A DNA stretch of 64,000 bases, taken from positions 931,518 through 995,517 of the forward strand of contig JASBSB010000001.1 in assembly GCA_030149205.1 (NCBI GenBank). The letters run 5' to 3'. The DNA is from Candidatus Heimdallarchaeota archaeon (GTDB lineage: Archaea; Asgardarchaeota; Heimdallarchaeia; Heimdallarchaeales; Kariarchaeaceae). Position 1 is the stretch's first letter. The number at the start of each line of letters is the position of its first letter. Positions 44,852-53,632 of this stretch are shown here, piece by piece. Made by a program: the position numbers and the translations under genes. A model generated the notes under the pieces. It made no database searches, was not told the DNA's origin, and saw nothing but the letters and a program-made list of their open reading frames with translations.

Positions 44852-45481
44852 ACTTCTTTTAAATGCTAACGTCATCCAAAAGCGGCTTTGGTCAATCGTT
44901 TCCCATTCATACCCCTTTGATTTCATCTGATTGGTTAAATCATCTATTCTATGAAGATATGGTCTAAACGAGTTGGTTAATGCTGCAATTGGAGAAAAAA
45001 GCTTCAGAAGTACTCTAAGGAATAACCAAGGACGAGGAAGTGTGACCACAATTTCCTCAGCGTTTAATGACACACATTTATTCATCAATGTCTCTCTATC
45101 AGGATAGCAACAAAGTACCCTATGCATGGAGACGCCATCAACACTTTCCGCATCATTGAAATTTTTAAAGTTAACCACCTTTAGATCAACACCTTCTGAA
45201 ATTCCCATTTCCTTAAAATTTTCTGAAGCCTCATTGATCATTGATGTAGAGAGATCAATCCCAATAACTTTTGTTTTTGGAGATTTATTTTTAACCTCCA
45301 TAAGTAATGTTCCAGGACCACATCCTACATCTAGCACAGATTTAGGATTTGATTCAACTAGATAGTTTACATGTTTCATTGCACTTATGGGTAAACCTGA
45401 GGACTTTTGTCTATCCGACATTCGCTTGCTTTCCCGATCAAAAAATCTACTAATGGTCTGATCCTTTGTTGTCTTATTCAT
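44825..45481 (-). CDS. class I SAM-dependent methyltransferase
   Basis: A 218-aa methyltransferase: motif I VLDVGCGPGTLLMEV, acidic VIGIDLSTSMI, and EEIVVTLPRPWLF after motif IV. Substrate unknown. Overlaps the CheB-like gene by 27 bases, tail to tail. Confidence 0.82.
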   Translation of the reverse strand: MNKTTKDQTISRFFDRESKRMSDRQKSSGLPISAMKHVNYLVESNPKSVLDVGCGPGTLLMEVKNKSPKTKVIGIDLSTSMINEASENFKEMGISEGVDLKVVNFKNFNDAESVDGVSMHRVLCCYPDRETLMNKCVSLNAEEIVVTLPRPWLFLRVLLKLFSPIAALTNSFRPYLHRIDDLTNQMKSKGYEWETIDQSRFWMTLAFKRSSSSKSLNE

Positions 45482-45615
45482 AAATTACCACGGGTCAGCT
45501 AGAGATTTAACCTTTCGGTTTTCTGAAAGGTAGGAAATCTGACATTTTCTTCTGAAAAAGTGATTACACTTTAGTTACTTTATTAACAAGGTGTCACGCT
45601 CAATAATTATTAGAG

Positions 45616-47244
45616 ATGTCTAAGTTAATTTTGATAAATCATATTGTGAGTCAAAACCTTAGGCAATATGTTGAAAGTATAAATAAAACCTGTGTTTCTG
45701 GGAACACATACTTTCTAGTATACTTTGGCATCGAGAGCTATTTATCTAAAGTAATCCAATTAATTGAGGACAAAGATCCGCTGGAGAGGGAAAGGGTGAT
45801 ATTTTCGATCTTTGGTGATTCGGATATATCGAAATGTGCGTCCCTCAATATTCTAATTAATAATATTCTAGGCTTAAAGTTGATGAGAGAGACTAATTTC
45901 TCTGTCATTCGTGATGCCTTATTGAATCAATTTAATACGTTGCTGAATGAATACTATCAGTTACATGTATGTGAAACATCAGTTGGAGTTCAAAACTTAA
46001 ATGACATTATCATACGATACCCATTGGTTGATATATTTGATCAAAACGAGAGAGCCGTACTCTCTGATAATCAATTAGTCAGCACTCAACAAATTGAGAT
46101 GCTCACCGTTGATAACACCAGATACCACTTTTTTGGATTAATTGGGGATAAATTAGACAAAGTTTCTGAATTTAAAGACAAATTTCTAAATTCAATCCAG
46201 CTAAACGAAGTCATTATCATTAATGTGAATATGAGTGCTGTTTATCAACATTTGCTCTCCACAAATCTTATTCCTTATTCAGCAGTTTTATCAGAGTTAA
46301 AGCTAAATGATTGTTGGCTAAACCTTTCTGATCTTGAGAAACATCGATACTCAACTAGATTACCTGACCCAAATAGGAAAAACCCAATCATTTTGGCTCC
46401 CTATTTCAAATTCATCAAAAACCACCTTTCTTCTGTTAACATCCAGTCCAATATCAACCTGTTTGAAATTTACCTTGTCTCACATGACAGAAAGCCTGAA
46501 TTTATTAATTTCCTACTTTCAAAAATTTCTAAATTCAATGACATCATATTAGAGGATAAAGGAAGAACAGTCAAAATAATTTTCCCCCAGAAAGTTAGGT
46601 TAGATACTTTGTTTGATCCCAAATTTCCAGAGTTTGAACAAATAATAGAATCAACAACCCTAGGAGAAAATATGTATCTAACAATATTGCATGGATTTCG
46701 ATTGTCTCCAGAGAAAATATTGAATAACACCCTTCCTGATGAATATGAGCTCATAAGTGATAACAATTTAGGAAACTACTATATCATTTCTAACGAAAAA
46801 GTAAACGTTAACTTACAGGATTATGTGGAGAATCGAAATGCAGTCAATCTCTTAAAAAACTTAAATGGACAGCAGTTTTTCCAAATTCAGGTGTTACCAC
46901 AAACTGACAATTTGAGCTTTCCCATTTTAACTATCGCCCAGTGGAAGAATGGAGTTTTACAGTTTACATTACCTTCGCTCTTAGACCCATTAAGTAGTAT
47001 TAACTCTTGGAAAGGGAAGTCGTTTGATGTTGTGTGTATTTTTGATAAAGGAACCTCTTTTCTGCTTAGAGGTGTAATCCAGAGTCACGATAATTTTGAT
47101 TTAAAGTATTGGCAAACAAATTTTTTTGATAAAGATCAATTTAATTTGATAAAAAGAAAAAGTGGGCTATCTGAAACATTTGAATACTATTGGCAGAGAA
47201 ACCTTTATTCTTATGAAATTGAAGAGGTGAGGATGATTGAATAA
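45616..47244 (+). CDS. large hypothetical protein upstream of UbiA gene
   Basis: A 542-aa soluble protein, not recognised. It begins with a strand-like LILINHIVSQNLRQYV and has mixed alpha/beta character. It lacks membrane segments and obvious motifs. Its 3' end overlaps the UbiA gene by eight bases and carries GGTGAGG, which serves as the ribosome-binding site of that gene, so the two are coexpressed. Confidence 0.6.
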   Translation: MSKLILINHIVSQNLRQYVESINKTCVSGNTYFLVYFGIESYLSKVIQLIEDKDPLERERVIFSIFGDSDISKCASLNILINNILGLKLMRETNFSVIRDALLNQFNTLLNEYYQLHVCETSVGVQNLNDIIIRYPLVDIFDQNERAVLSDNQLVSTQQIEMLTVDNTRYHFFGLIGDKLDKVSEFKDKFLNSIQLNEVIIINVNMSAVYQHLLSTNLIPYSAVLSELKLNDCWLNLSDLEKHRYSTRLPDPNRKNPIILAPYFKFIKNHLSSVNIQSNINLFEIYLVSHDRKPEFINFLLSKISKFNDIILEDKGRTVKIIFPQKVRLDTLFDPKFPEFEQIIESTTLGENMYLTILHGFRLSPEKILNNTLPDEYELISDNNLGNYYIISNEKVNVNLQDYVENRNAVNLLKNLNGQQFFQIQVLPQTDNLSFPILTIAQWKNGVLQFTLPSLLDPLSSINSWKGKSFDVVCIFDKGTSFLLRGVIQSHDNFDLKYWQTNFFDKDQFNLIKRKSGLSETFEYYWQRNLYSYEIEEVRMIE

Positions 47245-48871
47245 GAATCTTAGACAACTGCTTGCTGAATATAAATCGATGAATATGTACCTTCCTGATA
47301 AATCAATTCTTGGAAAAATTGGGCTTTCTAAGAATGGAAAAATTTTGATCTCCTCAAATATTTTAAACTCATTATCAGAACCTGAAAAATGTGTTATTTA
47401 TTGGTTCAAAGCCACACCAAGCTCATTGATTGAGTCAGACAGGACTCCAAGAGTTGCGATTTTCGGAGAAATTAATAATTCTGGAGAAATTATTGTGGAA
47501 AGAGAAACATGGTGGAACCGGGAGGATATAAATCTTGAAACTTTGCTTCAGAGACAAAGCAGTCTCAAAAAGTTCAATCCAAGCGATCGATTTATGAAGG
47601 TATTAAATAATCTTAAGTTACATGAGGAAGCTGTAGTTATAGGATCAATATTCAATAATCCAATTCACTTTAAAACAACAATTTATTCAAGATCAGAGGA
47701 CAAGGTGATTCTTTTCATCCCACTATCAGAGATGAGAGAACAACAACTAAAGTATACAAGAACCTTAAAAGTTCTGTGTACTATGAATAAAGAAATATCA
47801 AATCTAGAATTGATAGGAGAAGTCCTCACCTTGACCAAAAAATTTGACGGGTTGTATATTAACCTAAAAATTCGACGAATTGTTTATGGTGACCGTACAG
47901 AGTTTGAATATTTAGAGGGTGAACCTTATTCTGAGATGAAAGAATTTCTGACGGGATCTTGGGTCACATTACGATACTTTTTAGGACTTACCAGGTTCTC
48001 ATTTTTTCTGTTCCCCTTAGTTTCTGTCCTTTTGACCATGTTTTATTTGTACTCATCTGGTGTCAGTTTGTCGCCGAGGTCAATCATTTTAGAATTACTT
48101 GCGATTCTGTTTCTACAGTTATCCATGAATGTGTTTAATGACTATTTTGACAGTAAAAGTTACGCAGATATCTTTAATCCTGGACAAGGTAGTATGCATG
48201 GAGGTTCAAAATTTATAAAATTTGAGCTTATAGAACCTTCGAAATCATTTCAGATAGGAGTAATTCTTTCAGTTCTAGGATTATTTTTGAGTCTTTTGCT
48301 CATTTATTTTTCCTCTCGTTTCGATTTATTAGCCTTTGGATTTTTTGTTTTTCTTTTTGCTCTTGCTTTTTCAACCCCACCTTTAAAGCTCTCTTATAGA
48401 GGATGGGGAGAGATCCAGATTCCAATACTTCTGGTTGTCGCACCAGTTGTAGGTACAATTTATCTCTTTACTGGATCTTGGGGGTTTACACCCTTTTTTG
48501 AACTTTATGGTTTGATTATACCCCTTGCATTAACATTATTCCAATTTACATTGGTGAACAGTATGGCAGATTCAGAAGCAGATAAAAAAGCAGGAAAAGA
48601 AACATTAGCTATTAAGCTAAGTGGTAAAAATTTAACTCTTCTGTTATATGCTTCTTTTGGACTTAGCTACGTATTTTATCCACTCCTTAGTTATTTTTAT
48701 AATAATTGGGCGTTGAGCCTATTGCTCATACTTGCAATTCCACACTTCCTAGTAATTAATCAAATCACTGGATCTGACCACAACTCCAAACTAGTTGATA
48801 TGATCTCAATTAAAATTCTCATATTGTATCTTGGTTTTGGATTAATTTCTGTTTTTGCCCTTATCTTTTGA
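47237..48871 (+). CDS. UbiA-family prenyltransferase with long N-terminal extension
   Basis: A 544-aa protein. The C-terminal 310 or so residues form a polytopic UbiA domain with the two Asp motifs NVFNDYFDSKSYAD and NSMADSEADKKAGK that bind the prenyl diphosphate and Mg. The first 230 residues are a soluble domain (WWNREDINLE, IGEVLTLTKKFDGLYIN) not found in ordinary UbiA or MenA, which are about 300 aa. Starts with TTG, coupled to the preceding gene. Probably attaches an isoprenoid tail to an aromatic or polar head. Confidence 0.85.
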   Translation: MNKNLRQLLAEYKSMNMYLPDKSILGKIGLSKNGKILISSNILNSLSEPEKCVIYWFKATPSSLIESDRTPRVAIFGEINNSGEIIVERETWWNREDINLETLLQRQSSLKKFNPSDRFMKVLNNLKLHEEAVVIGSIFNNPIHFKTTIYSRSEDKVILFIPLSEMREQQLKYTRTLKVLCTMNKEISNLELIGEVLTLTKKFDGLYINLKIRRIVYGDRTEFEYLEGEPYSEMKEFLTGSWVTLRYFLGLTRFSFFLFPLVSVLLTMFYLYSSGVSLSPRSIILELLAILFLQLSMNVFNDYFDSKSYADIFNPGQGSMHGGSKFIKFELIEPSKSFQIGVILSVLGLFLSLLLIYFSSRFDLLAFGFFVFLFALAFSTPPLKLSYRGWGEIQIPILLVVAPVVGTIYLFTGSWGFTPFFELYGLIIPLALTLFQFTLVNSMADSEADKKAGKETLAIKLSGKNLTLLLYASFGLSYVFYPLLSYFYNNWALSLLLILAIPHFLVINQITGSDHNSKLVDMISIKILILYLGFGLISVFALIF

Positions 48872-48905
48872 ATCTGTACTTTGAAACATTAGCATAGATT
48901 TATAC

Positions 48906-48915
48906 TTTTAAATTA
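48906..48915 (+). promoter_or_regulatory. TATA-like box of geranylgeranyl reductase gene
   Basis: TTTTAAATTA centred about 24 bases before the ATG at 48934; predicts a leaderless mRNA separate from the upstream UbiA operon. Confidence 0.6.
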
Positions 48916-48933
48916 GTATTTTTACTTGACGTA

Positions 48934-50304
48934 ATGACTGAAAAGGTATTGGAAACAGAGGTTGTTGTAGTTGGAGGTGGCCCTGCGGGAGTATCTGCTG
49001 CATTTACTTTAGGTAGACAGAAAATCCCGACGATTTTGGTTGATCGTAAACCCAAGGAAAAGATTGGTGATAAGGTATGTGGTGATGCACTTAACCCTAT
49101 TTTGACAAAGTGGTGTTATGATCAAGTTGGTCTGCCACAACCTGATCCAGAGAAAAAAGAACTGATGGAAATAGCTGAGACAATCGTTTTAAGAGGTTCT
49201 AACCCAAGGGTAATTTTGCCAATGGGTCTTGGTTCGGCGACAGTTGATAGGTTGAGATATGGACAAAAACTTCTTCACGCTGCAGAAGAACTTGAATCAG
49301 TTTCTGTTATGGCAGAAACCAGAGTGAAAGAGGTCATAGTTGAGAACAATGTTGTGAAAGGCGTTAAAGTTCTCACTCCAGAGGGTGAACAGTCAATTAT
49401 GTCAAAAATAGTAATTGATGCATCAGGTTCATCTGGTGTTGTTAGAAGAAGACTACCATTGAGTATGTGCACAAAATTCCCTCAGAAAATACCAAGAGAA
49501 GAGATGATTGTCGCCTATCGTGAGATAATTAGAACCAAAGAACCACATCAGTTTCAGAAAGGACTGTACCTCACCTATGAAAAGGAACTTGAGGAGGTAA
49601 TGCCAGGATATTACTGGTTTTTCAGTAGAGGTGAGCGTGAGCTAAACATTGGTCTGGGTTATTTAATGATAGAGGAGAATTTGGGGAAAAATATAAGAGA
49701 GTTAAATCAGAGCGTAAGAGATAGATATTTCCCTGACGCTGAGATCCTAGCCTCTCAAGGTGATCAGATCCCTGCTAGGATGCCTCTTCCCTCATTGGTT
49801 CACAATGGTTTTATTACTGCAGGTGATGCTGGTGCGTTGGCAAACCCATTAAATGGAGAAGGACACGGCCCCGCTTTATTTTCAGGAATTAAAGCAGCTC
49901 AAGAAATATTAAAAGTAAGAGAAGAGGGAAAAGAATACACTGAAGAACACCTTTGGGGTTACAACAAATGGGTTTGGAGTTACTTTGGAGTAGAATTTGC
50001 TATGGGGATCGGAATCATTAAATTCATTTTCAAATTTGGGTATCCTGAGTTTGAATGGTTAATAGAACATGGGATCATAACTGAAGATGATATCAATACT
50101 CAGCTCTATGAGCCAGCAAAAGGACACAAAGGGATGTTAAAGAAAGTGTTTAAACTTGCTCGTAAACCAAGAGTTCTGATGGGATTGAGAAAAACCCTGA
50201 ATCATGTAGAGAAATTAGTGAAAATCGCACAAGAATATCCCGATATCGAAAATTTTGATGAATGGAATAGAAAGTTAGAAAAAGAACTTGAAACAGAGCT
50301 TTAG
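48934..50304 (+). CDS. geranylgeranyl reductase family FAD protein
   Basis: A 456-aa flavoprotein: FAD-binding VVVVGGGPAGVSAAFTLGR, then the family's GDKVCGDALNP and a late GDAGALANPLNGEGHGPA. These enzymes saturate the double bonds of geranylgeranyl chains in archaeal membrane lipids or in the tails of quinones. The family contains several paralogues, so the target (lipid or menaquinone tail) is not fixed. The MenE-like ligase gene starts 5 bases after its stop, indicating an operon. Confidence 0.92.
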   Translation: MTEKVLETEVVVVGGGPAGVSAAFTLGRQKIPTILVDRKPKEKIGDKVCGDALNPILTKWCYDQVGLPQPDPEKKELMEIAETIVLRGSNPRVILPMGLGSATVDRLRYGQKLLHAAEELESVSVMAETRVKEVIVENNVVKGVKVLTPEGEQSIMSKIVIDASGSSGVVRRRLPLSMCTKFPQKIPREEMIVAYREIIRTKEPHQFQKGLYLTYEKELEEVMPGYYWFFSRGERELNIGLGYLMIEENLGKNIRELNQSVRDRYFPDAEILASQGDQIPARMPLPSLVHNGFITAGDAGALANPLNGEGHGPALFSGIKAAQEILKVREEGKEYTEEHLWGYNKWVWSYFGVEFAMGIGIIKFIFKFGYPEFEWLIEHGIITEDDINTQLYEPAKGHKGMLKKVFKLARKPRVLMGLRKTLNHVEKLVKIAQEYPDIENFDEWNRKLEKELETEL

Positions 50305-50309
50305 TAACT

Positions 50310-51746
50310 ATGATTGATTGGTTTAACCTTTATCCAATTACCTCCAATAAAACATACCTCATATCTTCTAACCAGTCATACACCTACAAAGAAATTGAAC
50401 ACATGATAAATGAATTAATCAAACAAATGGAGATAAACAATTTACCTCCCGGATCGAGAGTTGCTATTTTGTTAAATAACTCTCTAGAATACATCCTTAT
50501 TATTTTTTGTTTAATCAAAGCCCAGATCCCCATCATTTTTTTAAACTCAAAAAATTCATTAGAAGTTAATTTAAACCAGCTTTCAGATGGACAAGCGACT
50601 CATCTCATTAGCTCCAATGAATTTGTTCCAAAAGATTCAGATTTGATTACTAGCTTATCAAACTTTAATAGTTTGACTCTTTTAAGGATAGCAAATTCTG
50701 ACAAGAAAATCCTTAAACCTCTGGCTCCTAACACCCAATTTATTTTGTTCACTTCTGGCACCTCTGGAAAATCAAAAGCCACCCAACTTACTTTAGAAAA
50801 TTTTTATCAAAGTGCTTTAACTTCCTCTCATAGATTAAAATATACAGAAAAAGACTCTTGGGTATTGACACTCCCCTTATACCATGTGGGAGGGTTAAGT
50901 ATTGTTTTGAGGTCTTTAATATTCAACATGACTGTTGTTTTAGTTGATCAGTTTGATTTGAAAACTATCAAAGAGGTGTCTGAGCAAAATTCACCTAGTA
51001 TTATTTCTCTGGTTCCAACCATGCTTCACAGGATTTTAATCTCAGAAAAGCCAGAGTATTTACGGAGTTACAGGGTGATTCTTGTGGGTGGAGCAAGAAC
51101 CCCCAATAATTTAATAAAACTGTCAAAAGAGCATAATCTAAATATTTTTGTCACCTACGGAATGACTGAAGCAAGCTCCCAAGTTGCAACAGCAATCCCA
51201 GAAGAGGTTTTTCAAGATCCAGAGACTGTAGGGATGTTACTGGAAAAGCTGGATGCTAAATTGGTCAACAAGATAGATGAGAACGTGGGAGAGCTTTGCA
51301 TCAAAGGACCACAGGTTATGAGAGGATACTTTAATGAGAGCTTCAGTGGTATTGATAATGAGGGTTGGTTTAACACTGGAGATTTAGCTTCAATTTCAGA
51401 TAATGGTTTTCTATACATTCAAGTCCGTAGAACTGACCTGATTGTCTGTGGTGGAGAAAACATTTATCCAAAGGAAATAGAAAGATTTGTTCTAGGGTTT
51501 AAGGATATAGAAGATTGTTTAGTGTTTGGATTGCCAGATGCTGAATGGGGGCAAATCGTTGCAATGGCAATTGAGACTCAAATGGAGATGGACCTTTCAG
51601 ACCTCAAATCAAAAATTGGCTTAAATCTAGGGACGTTTAAAAAACCACGACGGATTTACTCATTTAAAATATTTCCCAGATTTGAGTCTGGTAAACTTGA
51701 CACAAGTAAACTGTTGAAACTAATAAAGAATAAGAATCAGACCTAA
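50310..51746 (+). CDS. MenE-like AMP-forming acyl-CoA ligase
   Basis: A 478-aa adenylate-forming ligase: P-loop LFTSGTSGKSKATQL, TYGMTEASSQVATA, WFNTGDLA and GGENIYPKEIE. The size and lack of accessory domains fit o-succinylbenzoate-CoA ligase (MenE) and related short ligases. With UbiA and geranylgeranyl reductase beside it, a role in menaquinone-type head-group synthesis is plausible; a fatty- or aromatic-acid ligase is the alternative. It follows the reductase gene in one operon. Confidence 0.85.
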   Translation: MIDWFNLYPITSNKTYLISSNQSYTYKEIEHMINELIKQMEINNLPPGSRVAILLNNSLEYILIIFCLIKAQIPIIFLNSKNSLEVNLNQLSDGQATHLISSNEFVPKDSDLITSLSNFNSLTLLRIANSDKKILKPLAPNTQFILFTSGTSGKSKATQLTLENFYQSALTSSHRLKYTEKDSWVLTLPLYHVGGLSIVLRSLIFNMTVVLVDQFDLKTIKEVSEQNSPSIISLVPTMLHRILISEKPEYLRSYRVILVGGARTPNNLIKLSKEHNLNIFVTYGMTEASSQVATAIPEEVFQDPETVGMLLEKLDAKLVNKIDENVGELCIKGPQVMRGYFNESFSGIDNEGWFNTGDLASISDNGFLYIQVRRTDLIVCGGENIYPKEIERFVLGFKDIEDCLVFGLPDAEWGQIVAMAIETQMEMDLSDLKSKIGLNLGTFKKPRRIYSFKIFPRFESGKLDTSKLLKLIKNKNQT

Positions 51747-51798
51747 ATTTACCTAACTTGTCCATAATTATTAATTTGCAACCCTAGCCCTAAGACAC

Positions 51799-51808
51799 AT
51801 TTAATTAT
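51799..51808 (+). promoter_or_regulatory. TATA-like box of the aro operon
   Basis: ATTTAATTAT centred about 25 bases upstream of the ATG at 51828; predicts a leaderless mRNA for the eight-gene chorismate operon. Confidence 0.6.
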
Positions 51809-51827
51809 CTTTAATCCAATCAAACAT

Positions 51828-52610
51828 ATGGAATTTTTAGATTCAATAGGTAAGAAACTAAGATATAGAAGATTTGTTGATCAAGAGTCAGGTGCTATTA
51901 TAGCAGTCCCAATGGATCATGGCTTTACTCTCGGCCCTATCTCAGGGTTAAAGAACATCTCAAAAACAACTAATGCAGTTATCAAAGGGGGTGCTACCTG
52001 TGTGGTTGTTCATAAGGGCAATATACGGAATATAGCAACTCTACCCCCTGATAAAGGTATCATAATTCATGTATCTGGTTCAGTTAATTCATCACCTCAT
52101 TCAAATCAGAAGGTACTGACAGGTGGAGTTGAAGATGTTCTTAGGTTAGGAGCTGACGGTATTTCGACCCATGTCAATGTTGGTGCAACTGGGGATAAGG
52201 ACATGATTGCAGATCTTGCAAAGATTAGTTCCGATGCAAGCAAATTTGGAGTGCCAGTATTAGCAATGATGTATGCAAGGAATGATGATGGTATGACCTC
52301 CACTGATGTCTCTTCACTTGCACACCTTGCAAGATTAGCTGAGGAAGCTGGTGCAGATATCGTTAAGGTAAATGCATCTAAACTGGGAAAGGGATTTGAT
52401 GAGGTGGTGCAAGGAACAAACATACCTGTAATTATTGCAGGGGGAGACAAAACCAGCAACTTTGAGACATTTTTAAACACAGTCAAATCATGTGTTGAGT
52501 TAGGTGCAAGTGGAGTATCCATTGGGAGAAATATCTTCCAACAAGAAAATCCTGAACAGGCCATATCAAGGGTTATTTCTGTTGTCAGAGAAGCGATGAG
52601 GGAGAGATAA
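51828..52610 (+). CDS. aroA': 2-amino-3,7-dideoxy-D-threo-hept-6-ulosonate synthase
   Basis: A 260-aa class I aldolase-like enzyme that starts the archaeal route to 3-dehydroquinate by joining L-aspartate semialdehyde to a deoxy-ketohexose phosphate. Signatures are AIIAVPMDHGFTLGPISGL, THVNVGATGDKDM and the Schiff-base Lys in GADIVKVNASK. Length and motifs match MJ0400-type enzymes. First gene of the operon; the next gene starts 3 bases after its stop. Confidence 0.93.
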   Translation: MEFLDSIGKKLRYRRFVDQESGAIIAVPMDHGFTLGPISGLKNISKTTNAVIKGGATCVVVHKGNIRNIATLPPDKGIIIHVSGSVNSSPHSNQKVLTGGVEDVLRLGADGISTHVNVGATGDKDMIADLAKISSDASKFGVPVLAMMYARNDDGMTSTDVSSLAHLARLAEEAGADIVKVNASKLGKGFDEVVQGTNIPVIIAGGDKTSNFETFLNTVKSCVELGASGVSIGRNIFQQENPEQAISRVISVVREAMRER

Positions 52611-52612
52611 AC

Positions 52613-53626
52613 TTGCCATCTCAATTTCTTTTAGATACAGAATCAGAATCATTTTCTGAACTTTTGGAGACCATTTACACTAAGGTACAAGGAGTCATTA
52701 CAAGGGATAATGAGATACTGGATTCTAAAGGTCTACCAGTGTATCAGGTTAAAAATCATAGTATCATGGCAGACTCTGGATTGATTGGAAAAGTTGTAGA
52801 GATCAATTCCAACAGTGATATGCAAGAAATCATGGGGTGGGAACCTGAGGATAGTATTCAGATACTACTGATCAAAACCTCTGACTGGAGAATCATTCCT
52901 ATAGAGAATCTTATTGCTAAGTTTCATAGGCTGGGGGTAAAACTAGGGGCTTGGGCAAATTCTGTTGAAGAGATAAAACTTCTTGAAAACATCCTAGAGC
53001 TAGGTGTGGATCAGGTTGTTCTAAAAGTAACAGACACGGTAAGAACGGATATAGAAAAATATCTTGCTGCTTCTGCTTCAGACAAGATTGAGCTAATTGA
53101 CCTTGAGGTAGAATCAGTGGAAAGAATTGGAAACGGAGATAGAGTTTGTGTTGATACCTGTGCCCTCTTAAAAAAAGGAGAGGGGCTTTTGATCGGAGTA
53201 ACCAGCAAATTATTCGCTCTGATTCAGGCAGAAGTTGAAGATTCAGGCTATGTAAACCCAAGGCCCTTTAGAGTCAATGCTGGTCCACTTTCAGCATATG
53301 TCTTGGGAGGGGATAAAACCAACTATCTTTCAGAGCTAAAAGCAGGGAGTCAAGTGACTGTGGTTTCAAAAACTGGAGAAACCAGAAAAGAGTTAGTTGC
53401 AAGAGTCAAGATTGAGAGACGTCCAATGTTACTGTTGAGATTGAAAGTAAACAATACTGAGGCTCCACTCATACTCCAGGATGCTGAGACTGTAAAGCTC
53501 ATCACCTCCAAAGGAGATTCCGTAAGTGCTGGAGACCTTAAGAAAGGGGATCTCATCAAAGGTGCTTTGAAAGAATTCGGTCGCCACTTTGGAATGGAAG
53601 TAGATGAATTTATTGAGGAAAGATAA
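52613..53626 (+). CDS. aroB': 3-dehydroquinate synthase II
   Basis: A 337-aa enzyme that converts the product of the preceding enzyme to 3-dehydroquinate by oxidative deamination and cyclisation with NAD. Visible family blocks: KTSDWRIIPIENLIAK, GNGDRVCVDTCALL, RPFRVNAGPLSAYVLGGDKT and LKEFGRHFGMEV. TTG start, with GAGGGAGA upstream at the end of the previous gene. Present only in organisms using the archaeal route. Confidence 0.93.
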   Translation: MPSQFLLDTESESFSELLETIYTKVQGVITRDNEILDSKGLPVYQVKNHSIMADSGLIGKVVEINSNSDMQEIMGWEPEDSIQILLIKTSDWRIIPIENLIAKFHRLGVKLGAWANSVEEIKLLENILELGVDQVVLKVTDTVRTDIEKYLAASASDKIELIDLEVESVERIGNGDRVCVDTCALLKKGEGLLIGVTSKLFALIQAEVEDSGYVNPRPFRVNAGPLSAYVLGGDKTNYLSELKAGSQVTVVSKTGETRKELVARVKIERRPMLLLRLKVNNTEAPLILQDAETVKLITSKGDSVSAGDLKKGDLIKGALKEFGRHFGMEVDEFIEER

Positions 53627-53632
53627 TCGGTT

